The position numbers were made by a program, and so were the translations under genes. A DNA stretch of 64,000 nucleotides. Origin: Xylanivirga thermophila. GTDB taxonomy: Bacteria > Bacillota > Clostridia > Caldicoprobacterales > Xylanivirgaceae. This document shows positions 1 to 8,968 of the stretch, piece after piece; the first letter of the stretch is position 1; the number at the start of each line of letters is the position of its first letter. The notes under the pieces were generated by a model. That model ran no database searches. It was not told the DNA's origin and saw nothing but the letters and a program-made list of their open reading frames with translations. The DNA is taken from NCBI RefSeq assembly GCF_004138105.1, contig NZ_RXHQ01000008.1, positions 1 through 64,000 of the forward strand, in the 5' to 3' direction.

Positions 1-112
1 CTGATAATACAGTGGTTATTGCTGCTGTCAATGTAGTCTTACCATGGTCTACGTGACCTATTGTCCCTATGTTTATATGTGGTTTTGTTCTCTCATATTT
101 TGCCTTTGCCAT
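1..112 (-). CDS. tuf: Elongation factor Tu, N-terminal part (runs off the window)
   Basis: The reverse strand from 112 reads [20 protein letters not shown] and continues with VDHGKTTL, the EF-Tu N-terminus with the P-loop [10 protein letters not shown]-Tu is the GTPase that delivers aminoacyl-tRNA to the ribosome. An AAGGAGG ribosome site lies just upstream of the ATG. Only about 37 codons are inside the window. The gene follows tRNA-Gly and tRNA-Thr on the same strand, a tRNA-tuf arrangement common in bacteria. Confidence 0.97.
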   Translation of the reverse strand, partial: MAKAKYERTKPHINIGTIGHVDHGKTTLTAAITTVLS

Positions 113-185
113 TTCGTTTCCTCCTTACTTTAATCTTTTAATACAACATACCCTGGTGTATCATTAAACAGCTATAAAATAGATT

Positions 186-261
186 TGGAGCCCACGACCG
201 GGATTGAACCGGTGACCTCCGCCTTACCATGGCGGCGCTCTACCTGCTGAGCTACATGGGC
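186..261 (-). tRNA. tRNA-Thr (GGT anticodon)
   Basis: The reverse strand folds into a complete cloverleaf: acceptor GCCCATG/CGTGGGC, anticodon stem CCGCC/GGCGG, loop ATGGTAA with anticodon GGT, T-arm with GGTTCAATCC, and an encoded 3' CCA. It lies 11 bases from tRNA-Gly and about 73 bases before tuf, so the three are probably one transcript. Confidence 0.96.
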
Positions 262-272
262 ACACTAGGGGT

Positions 273-346
273 TGGAGCGGGTGATGGGAATCGAACCCAC
301 GCAGCCAGCTTGGGAAGCTGGAACTCTACCATTGAGCTACACCCGC
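273..346 (-). tRNA. tRNA-Gly (CCC anticodon)
   Basis: The reverse strand gives a cloverleaf: acceptor GCGGGTG/CACCCGC, anticodon stem CCAGC/GCTGG, loop TTCCCAA with anticodon CCC, T-loop GGTTCGATTCC, and an encoded CCA. It is the first gene of the tRNA-Gly, tRNA-Thr, tuf unit. Confidence 0.95.
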
Positions 347-388
347 AAACTATATTATTATTGAGTCCTCATCGCAATGACAAAGTAT

Positions 389-417
389 ATTTTAACTGTT
401 TAATAGTATTTTGTCAA
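389..417 (-). promoter_or_regulatory. Sigma-A-type promoter for tRNA-Gly/tRNA-Thr/tuf
   Basis: On the reverse strand TTGACA (417-412) is followed after 17 bases by TAAAAT (394-389). This near-consensus promoter lies between the sigH stop and tRNA-Gly, about 40 bases before the tRNA. It suggests strong, separate transcription of the tRNA-tuf unit. Confidence 0.75.
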
Positions 418-426
418 TAGCATTTA

Positions 427-1089
427 TTAATATTTTTGTTCCTCTACTAGATAATGTTCTAACTTTCTCTTCACTCGTTGGAGTGCATTATCTATAGATT
501 TAACATGTCTACCCAATTCATCGGCGATTTCCTGATATGACTTCCCTTGCAAATAAGCCGTAAGTACCTGCCATTCCAGATCACTAAGTATCTCACCAAT
601 TTTAGACTCTATATGGTGGAATTCTTCCTGACTTATAACGAGTTCCTCAGGATCACTTACAGTTGCTTCAGATATAATATCCATAAGAGTTCTATCTGAT
701 TCAACATCATATATAGGTTTATTTAAAGAAACATATGAATTAAGAGGAATATGTTTTTGCCTAGTAGCAGTCTTTATAGCAGTGATAATCTGTCTGGTAA
801 TGCATAACTCTGCAAAAGCCCTAAATGAAGAAAGCTTGTCCGATCTAAAATCTCTAATAGCTTTGTAAAGACCAATCATACCCTCTTGGACAATATCCTC
901 CCTGTCTGCTCCTACTAAAAAGTAACATCTGGCTTTAGAGCGGACAAAACTTTTATATTTATCCATAAGGTATTCCAGAGCATCCATATCGCCATTTCGT
1001 GCATCCTCGACAACTTCTTCATCCAGCATATACTCAAAACGGCTGGCATCCTGTTTTAATGCATTAGTTTTCACCCATATCTCCCCCAC
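427..1089 (-). CDS. sigH: RNA polymerase sporulation sigma factor SigH
   Basis: This 220-residue protein is a sigma-70-family factor that in Bacillus directs early sporulation and competence transcription. Region 2 includes the hallmark VGADREDIVQEGMIGLYKAI (about 59-78) followed by ITRQIITAIKTATRQKHIPLN. Region 4 has the helix-turn-helix YQEIADELGRHVKSIDNALQ near 185-204. Length and sequence closely follow the Bacillus family. An ATG preceded by GGGGGAG is the start. The order mrnC-rlmB-rae1-sigH is the classical Firmicute arrangement, which supports the assignment. Confidence 0.96.
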   Translation of the reverse strand: MGEIWVKTNALKQDASRFEYMLDEEVVEDARNGDMDALEYLMDKYKSFVRSKARCYFLVGADREDIVQEGMIGLYKAIRDFRSDKLSSFRAFAELCITRQIITAIKTATRQKHIPLNSYVSLNKPIYDVESDRTLMDIISEATVSDPEELVISQEEFHHIESKIGEILSDLEWQVLTAYLQGKSYQEIADELGRHVKSIDNALQRVKRKLEHYLVEEQKY

Positions 1090-1156
1090 CGAAGCACCTC
1101 TTTAATTACTTTTATCTAGCCAATACTTTGATTATACATTATATAATGTATATAAG

Positions 1157-1672
1157 TCAACTATTTTGCCGTCTTAACTTTTCCAATTTTGCTAATGTAG
1201 ACTTATCCACTCTATCGCTTAACAAATTCTGTTTAGGTAGTATTTTATTTATGTGCACATCCTCCAGTTCCTTTTGGGCCAGTTCCACTTCCAGTAGCAG
1301 TTCACGAGCAGACATACGAATACCACCTCTTGACAGTATCGTAGTTTGCTCCATATAGTCAGAAGTAGCCACCCTTATTCGCCTATACTTTCCCATATCA
1401 TTAACCCACTTTTCTATATATTGGTCTGCCGTTTGATATTGCCTAGTATATATTACTTGAATATTCCCATAGATTTCAATATTCTCTATCGCTGCATTAG
1501 AGTGATGGGCGTCAAATACTATGATGATATTTATACCTTTATAGGCTTGGTAATTCTGCATTATATCTATAAGTTTTTCTCTAGCATTTTCTAAATTATC
1601 ACTAGCAATAGCTTTAAGTTCTGGCCAACTATTAACTATATTATACCCATCTACCAATAAGAACTCTTCCAC
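1157..1672 (-). CDS. rae1: NYN-domain ribosome-associated endoribonuclease Rae1 (YacP)
   Basis: This 171-residue protein is a PIN/NYN-like nuclease. In Bacillus the homologue cleaves mRNA in the ribosomal A site. The N-terminal LLVDGYNIVNSWPEL carries the first acidic residue. IIVFDAHH (about 49-56), TADQYIEKWV and ATSDYMEQ carry the other expected acidic positions of the fold. The start is GTG at 1672, because GAGGGGGAG lies upstream and no in-frame ATG is nearby. It sits 12 bases after rlmB, consistent with one operon. Confidence 0.92.
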   Translation of the reverse strand: MEEFLLVDGYNIVNSWPELKAIASDNLENAREKLIDIMQNYQAYKGINIIIVFDAHHSNAAIENIEIYGNIQVIYTRQYQTADQYIEKWVNDMGKYRRIRVATSDYMEQTTILSRGGIRMSARELLLEVELAQKELEDVHINKILPKQNLLSDRVDKSTLAKLEKLRRQNS

Positions 1673-1684
1673 ATATTCTCCCCC

Positions 1685-2422
1685 TCATCCCCTTTGACGG
1701 ACTATCTCATACATCAGCACTGCTGCAGCTACAGATGCATTTAATGATTGAATCTTGCCCTCCATGGGGATTTTGACGAGAAAATCACATTTTTCCTTTA
1801 CCAAGCGCCCGAGTCCCTTTCCTTCACTACCTATTACCAACGCAATAGGCCCGTCCAAATTTTCTTTGGTATATACGCTACCTTCCATATCAGCTCCCGC
1901 CACCCAAAGTCCCTTTTCCTTTATATAGTCAATTGTATTTGCTATATTTGTCACTTTAGCAATCATCATATGTTCAACAGCTCCCGCCGATGCCTTTACT
2001 ACAGTAGGAGTGAGGCCTACTGATCTGTGTTTAGGTATTATTATACCATCCACTCCCGAGCATTCAGCAGTCCTTATTATAGCGCCAAAGTTATGTGGAT
2101 CTGTAATCTCATCCAATATCAATATAAAAGGTGGAGCATCCCCTTTAGAAGCATTTTCTAATATATCATCTACATCAACATAGTTGTAGGATGCTACTAT
2201 AGCTATAACGCCCTGATGGGAAGCAGATACCGCTATATTATCCAAATGCCTTTTATCCACCCTTTGAACCAATATATTTTTATTTCTTGCCTTTGCTATA
2301 ATCTGTCTTGTCCTTCCATCATCCAAATCTTTTGATATAAGTATCTTTTCAATATCCCTGTCTCCCCGCAAGGCCTCGAGTACAGGATTCTTGCCTTCTA
2401 TTTGATTTTGATTATCCAACAT
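1685..2422 (-). CDS. rlmB: 23S rRNA (guanosine-2'-O-)-methyltransferase RlmB, SpoU/TrmH family
   Basis: This 245-residue protein uses S-adenosylmethionine to methylate 23S rRNA. It has an N-terminal substrate-binding domain (IEGKNPVLEAL) and a C-terminal SpoU knot with its three motifs: DEITDPHNFGAIIRTAEC near 104-121, IALVIGSEGKGL near 193-204, and IPMEGKIQSLNASVAAAVL near 217-235. Its ATG overlaps the thyX stop (TAATG), so translation is probably coupled. Confidence 0.95.
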   Translation of the reverse strand: MLDNQNQIEGKNPVLEALRGDRDIEKILISKDLDDGRTRQIIAKARNKNILVQRVDKRHLDNIAVSASHQGVIAIVASYNYVDVDDILENASKGDAPPFILILDEITDPHNFGAIIRTAECSGVDGIIIPKHRSVGLTPTVVKASAGAVEHMMIAKVTNIANTIDYIKEKGLWVAGADMEGSVYTKENLDGPIALVIGSEGKGLGRLVKEKCDFLVKIPMEGKIQSLNASVAAAVLMYEIVRQRG

Positions 2423-3162
2423 TATTCAGCCTCCATACCTAAAAACTCTTCTCGTACCTCTTTTGCCCTACCACATGTCATTCGGCCTTCAGGGCAAACA
2501 CCGGTAAGACATCCAGGACCTGCATCCTTAAAAAGATTTGGTGCTACCTTTTGCACCTCTTTTAGCATTTCTTTTGCCAATGTCCTTATCTCCCACTGAG
2601 CTCTGTTGCAACAACGCAACCTGAAAAAATGCAAAAGTTCCCTAGCATTCATAGTAAGTATCATCTTGGTTTCAGCTGCATTAGGCAATACAAATCTAGC
2701 ATCCTGATAAGAATCCTCTCCTGTATTTCCTAATATATCTACCCATTCATCATACCATTTTTGTATCTCTTCCATTTGCTGCTTAAACCTAATTACATAT
2801 TCGTCGCCTAACCCCCGTATGCTAGAGGGTATTATATAGTTAAAACATTCCCCGTCATTTCCTGCTCTAACATACCTTTGTGATTTTACACTAAAACTTG
2901 CTATTCTGTGCCTGGTAATCTGCGCAAGTAGGCTCCTTGATACCCCTTCTATGCCAAAGGTAAAATTTACATGTTCAATTGTAGATAAATGCCCCATATC
3001 TACCAGCTTTTGAATAAATTTTGATTGATCCTTTTCCGTTACCCCATGCATAATATCATCTATGTCTGAAGGTGAATAGCAAAGTTTTGCAGCCATTGCC
3101 ACTACCTTTTCAGGATTTGGGGTATATTCTATAAGTTTTACCTTAAGCTCTACCTCTCCCAT
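2422..3162 (-). CDS. thyX: Flavin-dependent thymidylate synthase ThyX
   Basis: ThyX makes dTMP from dUMP using methylenetetrahydrofolate and reduced FAD. The signature RHRIASFSVKSQRY (RHRxxS motif, about 84-97) is present. The C-terminal half holds the nucleotide-binding NARELLHFFRLRCCNRAQWEIR segment. Length (246 residues) fits the family. The gene lies between mrnC and rlmB with one-base overlaps on both sides, so it is embedded in the RNA-processing operon. No thyA is visible in the window. Confidence 0.95.
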   Translation of the reverse strand: MGEVELKVKLIEYTPNPEKVVAMAAKLCYSPSDIDDIMHGVTEKDQSKFIQKLVDMGHLSTIEHVNFTFGIEGVSRSLLAQITRHRIASFSVKSQRYVRAGNDGECFNYIIPSSIRGLGDEYVIRFKQQMEEIQKWYDEWVDILGNTGEDSYQDARFVLPNAAETKMILTMNARELLHFFRLRCCNRAQWEIRTLAKEMLKEVQKVAPNLFKDAGPGCLTGVCPEGRMTCGRAKEVREEFLGMEAE

Positions 3163-3602
3163 TATTCATCCTCCTTGTCATCTAGCTCTAGTATACAACC
3201 TATAATATAAAGCAATCTATCTTGCCTTCCTAAAAGATACAAATATCCTAAAAGGGTCTCAAATCCAGTAGCCCATCTATACTCCACTGCATCGGCATTT
3301 TTAGGCATTGTCGCCGATTTCGCATTTCTTCCACGGCGTACTATATCCTGTTCTTCATCAGTCAATATACCCTCAATATGATGTAGAGTATCAGATTGTG
3401 CCCCTGCCTTAACAAAACTTATGGCCTTTACATGAAGTTTATGTACCGAAGTAGGCTGGGTTAAAATTAAGTAGCTCCGTACAAAAAGATCATATATAGT
3501 ATCACCTATATACGCCAAGACTAAAGGATGCATCATCCTTACATCTTCAGGAGTCAATTGGCTACCCGTCTTTTCCTGCAAATATGTTAAAAGTTTATCC
3601 AT
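3162..3602 (-). CDS. mrnC: Mini-ribonuclease III MrnC
   Basis: This 146-residue protein is an RNase III catalytic domain without a double-stranded-RNA-binding domain. In Bacillus it matures 23S rRNA. It shows LAYIGDTIYDLFVRS near the N-terminus, with the metal-binding Asp, and VEYRWATGFETLLGYLYL near 110-127 with the second acidic site. The start at 3602 is preferred over an ATG four codons upstream because GGGAGATGCT precedes it at good spacing. Confidence 0.93.
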   Translation of the reverse strand: MDKLLTYLQEKTGSQLTPEDVRMMHPLVLAYIGDTIYDLFVRSYLILTQPTSVHKLHVKAISFVKAGAQSDTLHHIEGILTDEEQDIVRRGRNAKSATMPKNADAVEYRWATGFETLLGYLYLLGRQDRLLYIIGCILELDDKEDE

Positions 3603-3760
3603 AGCATCTCCCATCTTATACTGCCTATTTGTAAATACAACAAATAGTATACTTAAAACCTTATTTACTTATCTATATTTTCGACCAAGTAAAGCAACTA
3701 TGCTTTTTAATTTTAAACTTAATCAGTTATAATATATTTTACACTATTTTGAGTACAAAA

Positions 3761-3790
3761 AAAAGCCTAAGCAAAATTGCTTAGGCTTTT
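3761..3790. terminator. Intrinsic terminator between the sialidase gene and mrnC
   Basis: AAAAGCCTAAGCAA and TTGCTTAGGCTTTT form a near-perfect stem with a tiny A loop, flanked by A- and T-runs on either side, so it can act in both directions. It ends the sialidase transcript (stop at 3819) and separates it from mrnC. Confidence 0.85.
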
Positions 3791-3818
3791 TCCTCTTTTA
3801 ACTAGCTTATATCAGCTA

Positions 3819-5177
3819 CTATCTGGCCTTCCCCATTATCCAATTCAAAGAAAATCTTGTAAATAATATAACACCTGGTTCATCATCAGGCTCATACAGA
3901 AGACCTATCCTGCCATCAGGAAGAACAGTAAGACAAGAATATCCATAGCCTGCCTCCCTTATCACCCTGGAATATGGCCATGTTTTTCCTTCATCCTCAC
4001 TCAATCTCACAGTACCTTTTATGCGCTTTTCAGGATGGGCAGGATTTGCCCATATAAGGTATGATTTCCCATCATCGGTCCTATGTTTGATTACAGTAGA
4101 CTGGCATATTGGATCCACAAGTTCATCATGGAATGAAATATCTTTCCAGCTTTCACCACCATCCTTGCTTATGGCAATAGCTGTTCGATGATATTTAGCA
4201 TGATTTCTCATAAACATCTTTAGATCCCCATTACCCATTTCTATAATTTGACATTCAGTAAGCTCTGCCTCGGTCACATCAAGGGTTCTAGAGTTAAGCA
4301 CTTTATTGTTCCATATCCTTCCATCATTTGGTGACCGACCCCTTTTCCATGTATTGCCATGGTCATCACTATATATAACAGTACAGGACATACGTCCACC
4401 TAAAGCATTATTAAAGTATATGGGGAATACCAGCCTGCCTTTATACGCACCATTTTTTAGCTGTATACCTCGCCCGGGGCCTGCCCCTATAAATCCCATC
4501 CATTCTTCCTTAACATGGGGATTTAAATCGATTGGTTCAGACCACGTAAGACCGTCATCTTCGCTTTTTACAGCCTTAAGGAAAGATGTTCTTGTCTCTA
4601 GCATAGGCCCATTTTTTAAATATATATTCCCTATTTTTTGGCCATCCTTTAGAACATCACCATTTTCATCTATCATTATAGATGTCTTTTCGCCATTTTT
4701 ATGATATACAAATGTATCTTCCTTCAGTATGTACTCATTCCCCGACTCATCATATAAAATCCTATACCCATCTTTATCGAAACCTATACCTGGCTTCGAA
4801 GCCCATAATCCAATGCCGGCGGGAGTATGGTTAAATATCATCCATATTGTCTTAGTTTCTTCATCCTGAAGCATTGCTGGATCACATGCTGCTGAACCCT
4901 CATCGCTTCTGCCAGGGTAGTCTACAATATTCTGTATAGGACCCCAAGTATCTCCTCCATCTGTACTTCGTATTATGTATTTATCTATATTATTCGGATT
5001 GTCCCCGGCTCTATCCACTCTTGCATCTATTGCTGCTATGAGCGTACCCTTGTCTGTAGTTATAATAGAAGGTATACGATAATTTGCACATCCATTTAAA
5101 CCTGGATAAAAAAGCTTTATATGTTCTAAACTCATACCTATAAACCCCTTTCCCTTTAAGTAGTACTCTATACCCAT
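3819..5177 (-). CDS. nanH: GH33 exo-alpha-sialidase, probably cytoplasmic
   Basis: This 452-residue protein releases sialic acid from glycans. The FRIP-type motif is NYRIPSI (about 33-39). Five Asp-boxes are seen: STDGGDTW, SEDDGLTW, SDDHGNTW, SKDGGESW and SEDEGKTW. An insert rich in short charged strands (about 138-195) resembles the inserted domain of clostridial sialidases. There is no signal peptide, so it should act on imported sialosides. An internal ATG at MSLEHIKLF (after AAGGGG) is an alternative start. It is the last gene of the sialic-acid locus. Confidence 0.88.
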   Translation of the reverse strand: MGIEYYLKGKGFIGMSLEHIKLFYPGLNGCANYRIPSIITTDKGTLIAAIDARVDRAGDNPNNIDKYIIRSTDGGDTWGPIQNIVDYPGRSDEGSAACDPAMLQDEETKTIWMIFNHTPAGIGLWASKPGIGFDKDGYRILYDESGNEYILKEDTFVYHKNGEKTSIMIDENGDVLKDGQKIGNIYLKNGPMLETRTSFLKAVKSEDDGLTWSEPIDLNPHVKEEWMGFIGAGPGRGIQLKNGAYKGRLVFPIYFNNALGGRMSCTVIYSDDHGNTWKRGRSPNDGRIWNNKVLNSRTLDVTEAELTECQIIEMGNGDLKMFMRNHAKYHRTAIAISKDGGESWKDISFHDELVDPICQSTVIKHRTDDGKSYLIWANPAHPEKRIKGTVRLSEDEGKTWPYSRVIREAGYGYSCLTVLPDGRIGLLYEPDDEPGVILFTRFSLNWIMGKAR

Positions 5178-5233
5178 TCATTTTATCCTATTACATATGC
5201 CCCTTTATCCTTTGCATCTAATGATGACAGTCA

Positions 5234-5265
5234 AAAGGCGTGATAAGAATAGATATCACGCCTTT
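5234..5265. terminator. Hairpin between rpiR and the sialidase gene, possible terminator
   Basis: AAAGGCGTGATA (5234-5245) pairs with TATCACGCCTTT (5254-5265) across an 8-base loop. On the reverse strand the stem is followed by only four T, so it may be a partial terminator that lowers sialidase expression relative to the upstream nan genes. Confidence 0.6.
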
Positions 5266-5310
5266 ATATCCTTTATACTAAAATTAGACATTTATTTACC
5301 TCCTGAAAAA

Positions 5311-6177
5311 TCAATACAATTTATCTGAAATTGAAGAACCACTCCGTGACTTATTTTTCGATGCCATGCTGACATTTTTTCTAAAATATTCAGTATATAA
5401 TACATCTATTACATATAGCTGTGCAATCTTTGTTATCAATGCACCACCCTGTAATGGACTTTCATTATAGCCCGATAGTAATACAACATCAGCATATTTT
5501 GTAATAGGTGACTTTGCATAATGGGTAATACAAATAGTCTTAGCACCATTCTCCCGGGCAATTTGCATAGTATCTACTGTATCCTTTGTACTACCAGAAT
5601 AAGATATAGCAATAGCTGTATCTACCTCTGCCAATAAAGACGCAGACATGGCCTGCATATGTCCATCTGTATATGCATCAACTGGTACACCTATGCGCAT
5701 AAATTTATTCTTGGCATCCAAAGCAGTAATCCCTGATGTACCTACACCATAAAATACAGTCATTCGACTATTCTCTATAAAGTTTACCGCTTTTTCAATA
5801 TCATCTTTATTTAATAAAGCAGCAGTCTCCTGCAAAGCTTCAATATTTTTACCTATAAGTTTCTGAAGTACATCATCAAAACTATCCTTTATGTCTATTC
5901 CTTCATTGAAGGAACCAAAAGTATTAGACGAACTATTAGATAATTCCTGAGCCACAGCTATTTTGAAATCATGATAACCCTTAAACCCTAATTTCCTACA
6001 GAATCTAACAACAGTGGTGTCCCCTACCTTTGCTTTTTCAGAAAAATCCGTAATAGAGCTATACAATACTTCTTCAGGATTTTCAAGAAAGGCATCCATA
6101 ACCTTCTTTTCAGACTTTGTAAATGAATGTTTTAATGTACTTAATAACGGAAACAAAGTTCCTATCTCATAATCCAT
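5311..6177 (-). CDS. MurR/RpiR-family regulator with SIS domain (NanR-like)
   Basis: This 288-residue protein has an N-terminal RpiR helix-turn-helix (FTKSEKKVMDAFL through TTVVRFCRKLGFKGYHDFK, about 18-76). A SIS phosphosugar-binding domain follows (about 125-250), with FYGVGTSGITALDAKNKFMRIG and AISYSGSTKDTVDTM. Such proteins regulate sialic acid or ManNAc-6-P catabolism in many Firmicutes. Its position directly after the ROK kinase (one-base overlap) suggests that it senses an amino-sugar phosphate and controls this locus. The exact ligand is inferred. Confidence 0.9.
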   Translation of the reverse strand: MDYEIGTLFPLLSTLKHSFTKSEKKVMDAFLENPEEVLYSSITDFSEKAKVGDTTVVRFCRKLGFKGYHDFKIAVAQELSNSSSNTFGSFNEGIDIKDSFDDVLQKLIGKNIEALQETAALLNKDDIEKAVNFIENSRMTVFYGVGTSGITALDAKNKFMRIGVPVDAYTDGHMQAMSASLLAEVDTAIAISYSGSTKDTVDTMQIARENGAKTICITHYAKSPITKYADVVLLSGYNESPLQGGALITKIAQLYVIDVLYTEYFRKNVSMASKNKSRSGSSISDKLY

Positions 6178-7124
6178 TAGATATCTCCCCGCATAACTCC
6201 ATACGCAGCACCTATTATCCCTGCATCATTTGAAAGCTCAGCCGGCTTTATGCTTAAATGCTCAGCGAATGAAGGCATAATAAGTTGTATGGTTTTTTTC
6301 TTTATTCTATCTATAAATTCTTTGCCTTGTGCTGATACTCCTCCACCTATTATGATGGTACTAGGATTTAGACTATGAACTATTATACTTAATCCCCATG
6401 AAATATATGTTATCCACTCATTTATAACATTCATAGCTAAACGATCACCATGCTTCTCAGCTTCAAATATATCTTTACCACTTATAGCTACATTTTCATC
6501 TAGTATGTATGCTTCACCTTCATTCAATCTGTCTGTAAACATCCTTATCAAAGCATTGGTAGAAGCATATTGTTCATAGCATCCATTTAAACCACAAGTG
6601 CATCTAATACCATCGGGATATAACATCATATGGCCAAACTCCCCTGCTGCTCCATCAGCACCGTAAAATATCCTGCCTTCTTTTACTATGGCACCGCCTA
6701 TACCTGTGCCAAGAGTTATCATTATAATATCATCTCTATGCTGTGCTGCCCCCTGCCAAAACTCTCCCAAAGCAGCACAGTTTACATCATTATCCACATA
6801 TACCGGTACATTAAACCGTTTTGTTAAAATATCCTTAATAGGCATACCTGTCCACCCTGGTAAGTTATCAGTTGCAAAGCGTACAGATCCCGTTTTAGGT
6901 TCTATCTGCCCGGCACTACTTACTCCTATGCCTAACAGATGAGAAGTATGATCAATTTCCTGCTTAACAATATTTTGTACCTTATCCATTAAAGCTTGCC
7001 CACCATTATAAGCTTCAGTAGGAACTATCCCCTTATTTTTTATATGACCTTCATGATCTATTATACCATATTTTATATTAGTACCTCCAATATCAATGGC
7101 AATAATATCTGCCAATTTGATCAC
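6177..7124 (-). CDS. nanK: ROK-family sugar kinase, probable N-acetylmannosamine kinase
   Basis: This 315-residue ROK kinase shows the ATP-binding DIGGTNIKYGI near the N-terminus. The catalytic region DNDVNCAALGE (about 116-126) is followed by TLGTGIGGAIV, and the ROK zinc motif CTCGLNGCYEQYAS follows GEFGHMML. Its start overlaps the nanE stop (ATGA). The context argues for ManNAc phosphorylation to ManNAc-6-P, the NanE substrate. A glucokinase-type specificity cannot be excluded from sequence alone. Confidence 0.85.
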   Translation of the reverse strand: MIKLADIIAIDIGGTNIKYGIIDHEGHIKNKGIVPTEAYNGGQALMDKVQNIVKQEIDHTSHLLGIGVSSAGQIEPKTGSVRFATDNLPGWTGMPIKDILTKRFNVPVYVDNDVNCAALGEFWQGAAQHRDDIIMITLGTGIGGAIVKEGRIFYGADGAAGEFGHMMLYPDGIRCTCGLNGCYEQYASTNALIRMFTDRLNEGEAYILDENVAISGKDIFEAEKHGDRLAMNVINEWITYISWGLSIIVHSLNPSTIIIGGGVSAQGKEFIDRIKKKTIQLIMPSFAEHLSIKPAELSNDAGIIGAAYGVMRGDI

Positions 7125-7822
7125 TCCTTGTTGGATACTGATGCCACAGCTTTGGCAAATCTTTGGGTAATCTCACGTGGTCTTGTAATGGCAGTACCCA
7201 CTATTACAGCATGTACTCCAAGTTCTAAGGCTTTTACTGCCTCCTCCGGTGTCCATATCCTGCCTTCCCCAAAAACAGGGATTACAAGATCTTGCGATAA
7301 TCTTGCCATAAGTTTAAAGTCTGGACCTTCAAGTTGAGGACTATAGGGAGTATACCCAGACATTGTAGTAGATACAAAATCAGCTCCCGCCTCCTGAGCC
7401 TTCACAGCTTCTTCATAAGTAGATATATCCGCAAGTATCATTATATCAAAATTTTCCTTTATCTCCTTTATAAGTTGTGCAGTTGTCTTACCTCCTGGCT
7501 TCAATACATCTGTAGCATCAATAGCCACAACCTCTGCGCCTGCCTCTACTACTTCCTTCACTTCTTTTAAAGTAGGAGTTATATACGCATCGGAATCATC
7601 ATAATCACGCTTTACGAGCCCTATCACAGGAAGATTCACAACCTTTTTTATAGCTTTTATATCCTGTGCATAATTGGCCCTTATAGCTACTGCACCTCCC
7701 ATTTTAGCAGCAGTAGCCATCTTGGCCATAATTTCACTACCATACAAAGGTTCAGTATTCAATGCCTGACATGAAACTATTAGGCCTTTGTATACATTAT
7801 TCAAAAATTTATCCTTTTCCAT
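7121..7822 (-). CDS. nanE: N-acetylmannosamine-6-phosphate 2-epimerase NanE
   Basis: This 233-residue TIM-barrel enzyme converts ManNAc-6-P to GlcNAc-6-P. Recognisable segments are GLIVSCQALNTEPLYG at the N-terminus, GLVKRDYDDSDAYITPT with the catalytic Lys (about 69-85), ILADISTYEEAVKAQEAGADFVSTTMSGYT, and PVFGEGRI plus VGTAITRP for phosphate binding. It has its own promoter (7892-7920) behind a terminator, so nanE-nanK-rpiR can be expressed separately from the transporter. Confidence 0.94.
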   Translation of the reverse strand: MEKDKFLNNVYKGLIVSCQALNTEPLYGSEIMAKMATAAKMGGAVAIRANYAQDIKAIKKVVNLPVIGLVKRDYDDSDAYITPTLKEVKEVVEAGAEVVAIDATDVLKPGGKTTAQLIKEIKENFDIMILADISTYEEAVKAQEAGADFVSTTMSGYTPYSPQLEGPDFKLMARLSQDLVIPVFGEGRIWTPEEAVKALELGVHAVIVGTAITRPREITQRFAKAVASVSNKE

Positions 7823-7891
7823 CTTTATATATGCCTCCCTTGGCCAGTAATAACATTTTATTGTATACCAAATTTTATTACTCTATATCCT

Positions 7892-7920
7892 ATTATACAT
7901 TATAAGAAAATTTATTTCAA
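7892..7920 (-). promoter_or_regulatory. Promoter for nanE-nanK-rpiR
   Basis: On the reverse strand TTGAAA (7920-7915) and TATAAT (7897-7892) are separated by 17 bases. It lies downstream of the terminator at 7990-8043 and about 70 bases before the nanE start, and so defines a second transcription unit in the locus. Confidence 0.72.
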
Positions 7921-7989
7921 TCTATGGTCTTAAAAAGAAAATTTTTTTTATACTTTCAATAGTTTTTATAATAAAAATTTGTAACATAT

Positions 7990-8043
7990 AAAAATGTCCT
8001 CCTTGTTTCACTTCTAATCAGTAGCTACCAAGAGGACATTTTT
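7990..8043 (-). terminator. Terminator after the sialoside permease gene
   Basis: AAAAATGTCCTC (7990-8001) pairs perfectly with GAGGACATTTTT (8032-8043) across a 30-base loop. It lies about 40 bases after the permease stop at 8083, and on the reverse strand the stem ends in a run of T. It separates the transporter genes from nanE. Confidence 0.75.
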
Positions 8044-8082
8044 AATTGATTTATTTTATTCATTACAACCATAAATATTAAA

Positions 8083-8955
8083 TTATTTTAATCCTGTTGT
8101 GACTATTCCTTCAATAAACTGCTTTTGACCTACAAAAAATGTTATTATCATGGGAATAGTAAACAAAACTGAAGCCGCCATAAGCAATTCCCATTTTGTA
8201 TCAAACTCTATCATAAAAGCCTGCAATCCGATAGAAAGTGGCCATTTAGCACTGTCATTTAAATAGATTAGAGGAGTCATAAAATCATTCCAACCTCCCA
8301 TAAAAGTAAACAATGCTATTGTAGTAAGTACAGGTTTTGATAGTGGAAGCATTATTTGAAAGAAAATTCTTCCCTCAGAAGCTCCATCAATCCGTGCAGC
8401 TTCTAAAAGACTATCTGGTACCGTTTTAAAAAATTGTCTTAATAGAAATATGTTATATGCACCCCCAAAGAAACTGGGCACTAGTAAAGGTACAAAAGTA
8501 TTTACCATATCTAACTTAGCCCATGTTACATAAAGAGGTATCATAGTAACTTGATGGGGCAGCATCATAGTAGCAAGTATTATTCCAAACAGCTTTTTAC
8601 CACCCTTCCAGGGAATTTTTGCAATAGAATAAGCTACTAATGACGACGAAAGGACTTGTCCAAATATTGGAATAACAGCTAATATAACAGTATTTTTTAG
8701 ATACGTAAAAAATGGTATCGTACTCATAGCCTTAGGATAATTTCCCCATGCAAATGGATCAGGAATCCATTTCGGTGGATATTCAAAAACTTGATCTGGC
8801 GTTTTAAAAGATGTTGATAAAAGCCATAGAAATGGTAAAAAGTACATTATTCCAAAAAGAATTAACAAAATATGAGGTAATATCTTTTTTTTGAAAATCT
8901 TCTTTGTTTTCAAATTTTTTTGTTCTCCATAGTTTATAACATTTTGATTCTGCAT
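8083..8955 (-). CDS. Carbohydrate ABC transporter permease (MalG type), sialoside importer
   Basis: This 290-residue inner-membrane protein has about six hydrophobic segments and the cytoplasmic EAA loop LLEAARIDGASEGRIFFQIMLPLSKP near 185-210, which contacts the ATPase. It is the second permease of a CUT1 importer. The start at 8955 is chosen because AAGGAGGGGTACA precedes it; an upstream in-frame ATG would overlap the other permease. No ATPase gene is in the locus, so a shared MsmK-type ATPase is likely. Confidence 0.92.
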   Translation of the reverse strand: MQNQNVINYGEQKNLKTKKIFKKKILPHILLILFGIMYFLPFLWLLSTSFKTPDQVFEYPPKWIPDPFAWGNYPKAMSTIPFFTYLKNTVILAVIPIFGQVLSSSLVAYSIAKIPWKGGKKLFGIILATMMLPHQVTMIPLYVTWAKLDMVNTFVPLLVPSFFGGAYNIFLLRQFFKTVPDSLLEAARIDGASEGRIFFQIMLPLSKPVLTTIALFTFMGGWNDFMTPLIYLNDSAKWPLSIGLQAFMIEFDTKWELLMAASVLFTIPMIITFFVGQKQFIEGIVTTGLK

Positions 8956-8968
8956 TGTACCCCTCCTT